A DNA stretch of 64,000 nt. It comes from Harmonia axyridis (lineage: Eukaryota > Arthropoda > Insecta > Coleoptera > Coccinellidae). The notes under the pieces were generated by a model. The model was not told the DNA's origin. It searched no databases and worked only from the letters and a program-made list of their open reading frames with translations. Location: assembly GCF_914767665.1 (NCBI RefSeq), contig NC_059504.1, forward strand, positions 27,072,001-27,136,000, written 5' to 3'. Every line of letters begins with the position of its first letter. Positions within the stretch are counted from its first letter, which is position 1. Made by a program: the position numbers and the translations under genes. Shown one piece after another: positions 58,913 to 64,000 of the stretch.

Positions 58913-58947
58913 CACAGAATAGAGAGGTATTACCTCTCTATTCTGTG
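58913..58947. repeat. Palindromic micro-insertion 1 (35 bp)
   Basis: Arms CACAGAATAGAGAGGTA and the exact inverse around a single central T. Flanked by the 7-bp direct repeat GCAAAAC (58906-58912 and 58948-58954). Removing the palindrome and one repeat leaves the retrotransposon frame open, whereas the insertion adds a stop codon in it. Confidence 0.8.
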
Positions 58948-59047
58948 GCAAAACCTAGTGCCCGCTCAGTCACCTCTTTGGAGAAGGGGAGCGTAAGCAT
59001 CCTTCACCATTTTGAGAGCCCTTACGTGCCCAATGAAGAGTCCTCCC

Positions 59048-59078
59048 CACAGATTACGGATGTTATCCGTAATCTGTG
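59048..59078. repeat. Palindromic micro-insertion 2 (31 bp)
   Basis: Arms CACAGATTACGGAT and the exact inverse around GTT. Flanked by the 8-bp direct repeat GTCCTCCC (59040-59047 and 59079-59086). Palindrome plus one repeat is 39 bp, so the retrotransposon frame stays in register. Same CACAGA outer bases as the first palindrome, 100 bp away. Confidence 0.85.
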
Positions 59079-59200
59079 GTCCTCCCTCAAACCATTGTCC
59101 CTGCTCCCAGATTCTCAGAGCTCTTTTCACAACAAGATGCAAAGGAAGGAGACCATAGACAAACTAATCTACTACTAGTTATTACTAGTTTATCTATGAG

Positions 59201-59853
59201 GGAGATTATTATTAGTATTCTGTGAGGGAGACCTAGCAGGCACTCTATCGCTGCAGTAGGGGTTTATCTTAGAGCGCATGTAATACCTAGACACGTTTTC
59301 CTCTGGTATTTTGCTCCCACTCTAATCTATAGCTTTGGACAACATGAACAATTTTTTTTTGTTTTTCGACCTATTCAAATTTCAAACACAAATCACAAAT
59401 ATATCTGAATCTGGAAATCGGCCCTGAACACTGCTGACCATAGAGAAATGAAAATAATTTGTCTATGCTGCTGACTTTCCGAACTCGCCCATTATATAAC
59501 TCATGTAATTTTCTCTGATTCTAGTAAATCGCCTTCTTTTCGTTTAACTGCACTCAATTGACATTTATTAGTTTTAATTGAAAGTATTTCAATTAAGATT
59601 TAATTTCCAAGAAAATAATGCTTATGTGGCATTTTTGATAACTCTATGAAAGAGACATTTGTCAAAGTGACATTTTACAGTCGTGTTGTTGAAAAGATGT
59701 TAAATTGAAAATTGAAGAAAATTTGGAGTATTTGGATGATTTAAAATGTCCCTGAGATGAAATTGATTCAGTTTTCCATACCTACTGAAAGTAATAACAA
59801 GATTGATATCAGTGCGTTGAAATAATGCGTTAAATAACTGAGTCGGTTTGAAT
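59201..59853. other. Upstream region of golgin-97
   Basis: No repeat recognised after about 59290; presumably holds the promoter and 5' UTR of the golgin gene. Confidence 0.4.
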
Positions 59854-62800
59854 ATGTTTGCTTCGTTGAAAAATAAAATACGGGAAGAAACCGGGAATGA
59901 TCTTTCCAAGCTAACAGCAAAAATAACTTCCTCTACTGTACAGAAGTTTGATTCCTTAAGAGGAAAATCATTCCAAGGTTCCCATTCTAGTATTAATTCT
60001 ATATTGTCATCTGATGATCTTAAAGACGGAACAATAGATATAGAAGATGTGAAAAAAAGAGTTTCTAGAATCGAAGCAGATTTCAAGAGAAGACTAGATC
60101 AAAAAGAGAAAGAATGGTCTGAAATCATCAATGCCAAAGATAAACAGTTGGAGATTTTAGAAAAAGAAAAAGAGGAAGCCTATAAACAAATTGCAAATTT
60201 GAGAGACAAATTGAAAATTACCGAAGGTAATGAAGGTATTTAAAACTGGCACATCATAAAACATTCTTGGTATACCATATTCTTTTTTGTGTTTTGATAG
60301 ATTCTTTGATTTATATTTTTCTTGATATAACGACAAGTTTTATAGCTGTATTTTGACAAATGGCTATTATAGGCTTTTTTATACAGAATTTATTTATGAA
60401 ATTGAAAAAGCTTATTTTCTAGATTTCAAACAAAAGTTGGTAGAACATCAAGAAGATAAGGAACAGATAGAGAATTTTCAATCCCAGGAATTGTCAAAAA
60501 TAAAACATTTAGTATTACTGCGTGATAAAGAATTGGCAGAAAAAAATGCTTCCCTTAAGGAAGCCCAATTGCAACTTGAAAAGATGAGAAGTGAAATGGC
60601 TAGACTGAGAAGACAGGAGGAGCATTTAAGTGATGTTCAGGTTTGTCTAATAATAAAATTTTGATTATAGATACTGCACTTTCTCCATTTTTCATCGAGA
60701 GTGTTGATATGGTTCCATATCAAATACTTTACATTCTGCTTTATAACGAATATATTTCAATATGCAAACTTTTTATGTAAATATCATCAATCGATTTCAA
60801 TCAGTATTTATAGTAAATTTGAATACATTGGGTTGATATTTTCAATAGTTATTGGTAGGTAAAAAAATCATTCAATGTGAAAATGGATTCAATACATCAA
60901 TTTACTATTTATGTTTTATCTATTCCAATTTTTTATCATGGAGATAATGTCTTTATTTAGGTAATATTTATCTTATCTATTTACATCAGCTCGTCAATAT
61001 TGGGTTAAAACTACTAGAAATAGTATGTTTTGTTGTTTGAAGTATTTTTTTCTGAAATGCTCTCTAATAATGTTTTGATAGATAGAGAAATGAGCACAAA
61101 TTCTATTTCATTTCAATTAACCATGACTTCAGATAAGAAAACAGAAATATTCAATGATAATTCTCTGAACAGACAATAATTTTTTCATTTACTAAATTAA
61201 ATTGCAATACAGACATATTTTTTATATATATGAATCTGTCAAAAACTATAAAACTAAGATGAGGGCGTTTATGCATTTTACCTAAGAACTAACACTATGA
61301 CTAGAAAGTTGGCCAACTTTTAACTAAGAACTAAGCTCTTAATTCTTCTTCTTCAACCATGACAGTGGCTACTATGGGTTCGCTTGACCATGTATCCAAA
61401 GCTCTTAGTTAAAATAAAAAAGTGCGCATCCACTCCATAGAATTTCAATATTGAGAAGTGACAGTTTCTACTCAATTCGTGATTATCGATGAAAAGTATT
61501 CGGTGTATCAGAAAAAAATTTGATTTAATTTTTAACAATCAATATCAACGTCAGATAGAAAGTAGTTTGAGCATGCCAGATTTCCATCACTATGAACTAA
61601 CAAGATAGTGCATAAACGCCCCAGAATTCTTAGGTAGAGTTCTAGTAATTTCCTCCTCGGAATGGTGCATAAACCCACCATTACATTTTCAAGTTATTGT
61701 TTTGAGATGGTATCTAATAATGATGATTCTGGCATGAATCGAACATTTTGTTGATTCCCATAGTAAAGATTCGGTCAATTCATTTGCATATTCAGCTTCA
61801 TTTGATGCTAATAAAAGAGAATCAGTTATTTTTAGTTCTATTAGATCCATTACCCTCATTTTCTTCAACCTATTAGAATTTTCCAAATGTGACATTCTTA
61901 TTTATGCGATATAGTTTGCTTTGTACACCCTCACGCTCTCTGTTGTTCAAAATTGTCGCTTTTTTTATATAAAAAGTTAGTATAACAAACTTTCAATTTG
62001 CTTCTTAATGTTGCTGTATAGTATTTCATTATTATTTGACACACATGCCTTATCACAACCTATAGTATAATTTTTCATGTTTATGTTGTTGGTGTTGATT
62101 CAGAGAATTTTGATAATTTCAGATGTAAAAAAATACTTGTTTCTTTATTAAATTTCTAATGTTTGCGTACTTAAATAATTCTGAACTTTTTACTTTGACA
62201 GAACCACCTTAGAGAAGATAATAATGAGTTTATTAACATCTATTAATTACATTTCTTGTCGAAAAAAGTATGATTTATATTTTAGTGTTCATTACAAACT
62301 CTTCAATGGAATAATAAGTTTTAGATAGTAGCATTTCCAAATGCAGTTGTATTCAAGTTCTCAATTTCTTCTGGTAAGTGAATTTAAAATGTCATCAAGT
62401 TTCTTTATTATCAATTGAGACCTCATCTGAAATTGTCAATGAGTACTTGTTTGCACAAATAGGGTTATTATCGGTTAACTTATTCATTGTATTTTGTATT
62501 TTTCAATGAAATCAAAACAAAGACTTGTGCTTTGAAGTATAACTGATAACTTCTCTATCGTTATCAGATTTCATTGATCATCTAATAAGTTTCTGAATTA
62601 CATAAATTAATAAATATATCAAAGAGTTATTAAAACGTCCAAGGCTAAGAGTTAAAAATCAACTTTTGACCACTTTGAACCATAGCAACACCCAAAAATT
62701 GTTTTAACACAATCAGGTTGTTATTTTAAATATTAGCACGTGACTTTTTTATTTCATGGGCTTCAGCATAACACAGGTATGTGCTTCCAGCTTTCAAATT

Positions 62801-63563
62801 ATTATGCCCTTAAAAAAATTATTGTTTGATCAATTTTTTAGGATGACTTGGATGCTTTACGTCATTCAACTTCAAGGGATATGGCTTCTTTGGCATCTAA
62901 TTTAACGGCAAGTGAAGAAGAAAGAAAACATTTAAAAGACCTTATTGTTATTTTGAAACAAAGGTTAGCTAATGAGACTTCTGCTGATGAACAGTTGATT
63001 TCTGAAAGAAAATTGCTAGAACAAAGGCTAGAAGAAGCACATGTACATTTAGCCGACATCAAAACATCGTGGAGTGATAAGATCACATCTTTAGAAACAC
63101 AGGTAGAACTACTAATTTTATCATGTTATTCAATTAATACATGTTATCTCACTTAATTGGAAATTATTCGTTTCCCCCTCAATTCTTCTTTGATTTTGTT
63201 AAGAAGATATAGTAACGATAATCAACTGAAATTTGATTAGGAATTGGTTTGATCCAATTCATGCAGTAGTGATTACATTTAATTATCTTTAATTAAATAA
63301 TATAATTTTCTTCAAAGGTTGGTAGGCTCAGTCGTCAAGCAGCTGAAGAGGGTACTGAAAGGAGAAGAGCTCTCCAAGAAAAAGAACTTCTATTTGAAAA
63401 AGTGCAACAATTGGAAGCTGAGCTAGAATATAATAAGTTGGATTTGAATAATAAAAATAGCAAAATTCTGAGGTTAAATGCTGATTTGGAAGAACTATCA
63501 GCAGAATTAAAAAGAGTCCGTGCTGAAAATGAGGAACATGTTTCATTTTTGAGGACTCAATTA
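59854..63563 (+). CDS. GOLGA1: Golgin-97 (GOLGA1), 5' exons
   Basis: Four in-phase exons: 59854-60226, 60423-60640, 62842-63102, 63318-63563 (366 residues so far); the gene continues past the window, where the GRIP domain is expected. It starts MFASLKNKIREETGNDLSKL, the amphipathic N-terminus typical of golgin-97. After a Ser-rich stretch comes continuous coiled coil (DVKKRVSRIEADFKRRLDQK; QLEILEKEKEEAYKQIANLR; ERKLLEQRLEEAHVHLADIK; LEAELEYNKLDLNN). Golgin-97 is a trans-Golgi tether recruited by Arl1. ATG 59854 is preferred over an in-frame TTG. Golgin-245 is the alternative but lacks this N-terminus. The 2.2-kb second intron holds a MITE. Confidence 0.8.
61258..61682. repeat. MITE of the GGTGGGTTTATGCAC family
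   Basis: The right end, read inverted, is TGGTGGGTTTATGCACC, AATTACTAGAACTCTACC, TAAGAATTCTGGGGCG. The left end, GAGGGCGTTTATGCATTTT with ACCTAAGAACT, is a partial inverted match. 425 bp, non-coding, inside golgin-97 intron 2. Confidence 0.7.
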
Positions 63564-64000
63564 GTGAGTCAACCATAATTTTCATGAGATATCTGTTTCT
63601 CTAAGTTTTCTTCTTAAAATATTGCTTCTGCATGGGCAAATTTTTATAATAGTGATAATAAGAAGTACTATTAAGTATTTTATTCTGTTTCAGTTATGTA
63701 TTTTCAGCTTTAGTTACTATAACAAGTTATTTAAAAATATTGATTCATTTTAAATTCATTTAGTTCTTAGTTTGAATCAAAAATCAATTCAATCAGTTAA
63801 ATGAGATTTTTGTTTAGTTCCTCAAATGGGTAAGTTAATAGAAGCTCATTTGGATTTGGTGAATTTATTAGATTGAAAATTCAAATATTATTTCTCTCCT
63901 TCAGTTTTCTTGACTTGAAAGATGTTGTTTTATTACAATTTTTTTTTTCAGATTTTATGAATGAAAGAAATCTTTATACTTTCTTATATAATTACTGTAA
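63564..64000. other. Golgin-97 intron, right edge of window
   Basis: AT-rich. A TTTTTTTTTTCAG acceptor-like site ends at 63951, but the following bases give a stop in the required phase, so I do not call an exon. Confidence 0.4.

Larger units (their letters stand above)
54836..59200 (-). mobile_element. RNase-H-bearing (I-like) non-LTR retrotransposon, interrupted
   Basis: Minus-strand coding runs from about 59170 (GLLPLHLVVKRALRIWEQG; EVTERALGFASMSHTGRV) to 58896, is interrupted by a hAT element and continues below 55861. There the RNase H domain is intact in motifs: WFTDGSVTSTGPGAG (Asp), IVQAEL (Glu), ICCDSQ (Asp), GNDKVDTLAKRGAG (Asp). The tail has a zinc-binding-like CPLCRWCRSTDETIEHILFNC (two segments, near 55110). 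There are frame breaks. The endonuclease and reverse transcriptase core are absent, so this is the 3' part only. Two palindromic micro-insertions also interrupt it. Confidence 0.75.

Noticed and set aside
58741..59178. 145-codon plus-strand ORF as a new gene
   Set aside because: It crosses the hAT end and both palindromes, and the opposite strand reads as I-like retrotransposon protein.
63951..64000. Acceptor-like site as a fifth golgin-97 exon
   Set aside because: Phase-0 translation meets a stop within three codons.

Overview
This is an AT-rich stretch of an insect nuclear genome; a beetle is plausible but not proven. The evidence is short spliced exons with GT/AG introns, host genes with clear animal orthologues, and a dense load of insect-type DNA transposons, foldback MITEs and 5'-truncated non-LTR retrotransposons. 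There is no bacterial gene organisation, and I found no CRISPR array or rRNA/tRNA gene.

Region by region. 1-2.7 kb: right part of a two-gene ISL2EU-type (PIF/Harbinger-related) transposon, with a DDE transposase converging on a SWIM-YqaJ nuclease gene. 3.3-4.0 kb: decayed Ty3/Gypsy gag. 4.5-8.2 kb: two in-phase exons of a leucine-rich-repeat gene (minus), separated by repeat DNA with TTTTGTCC motifs. 9.5-10.8 kb: a complete-ended but dead mariner-like element. 13.7-17.9 kb: a CAP/CRISP secreted-protein gene (minus) with a Tc1 DD34E element in its last intron. 19.2-21.7 kb: two RTE-like retrotransposon ends. 22.7-34.1 kb: a gene-dense core of DNAAF6/PIH1D3 (+), RMC1 (+), NSMAF/FAN (-) and PSMD3/Rpn3 (+). 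36.8-53.5 kb: a ZCCHC14/ZCCHC2-like gene (+) whose two long introns are full of foldbacks, retrotransposon fragments and a 95-bp tandem repeat. 53.6-59.2 kb: a nest of mobile elements (a Harbinger-like MITE; then an RNase-H non-LTR element holding a hAT, which holds a Tc1-like element). 59.85 kb to the end: the 5' half of golgin-97 (GOLGA1, +).

The host genes are functionally unrelated housekeeping or cell-biology genes: dynein arm assembly, Rab7 exchange-factor regulation, BEACH-domain signalling, the 26S proteasome lid and trans-Golgi tethering. NSMAF and PSMD3 are divergent over 572 bp; RMC1 and NSMAF are convergent.

Most unusual: two tiny perfect palindromes (31 and 35 bp, both bounded by CACAGA/TCTGTG) that look like insertions, each flanked by an 8- or 7-bp direct repeat inside retrotransposon coding sequence. 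Also notable are several nearly identical long inverted repeats inside host introns, and a one-nucleotide phase mismatch in NSMAF that predicts an unseen micro-exon.
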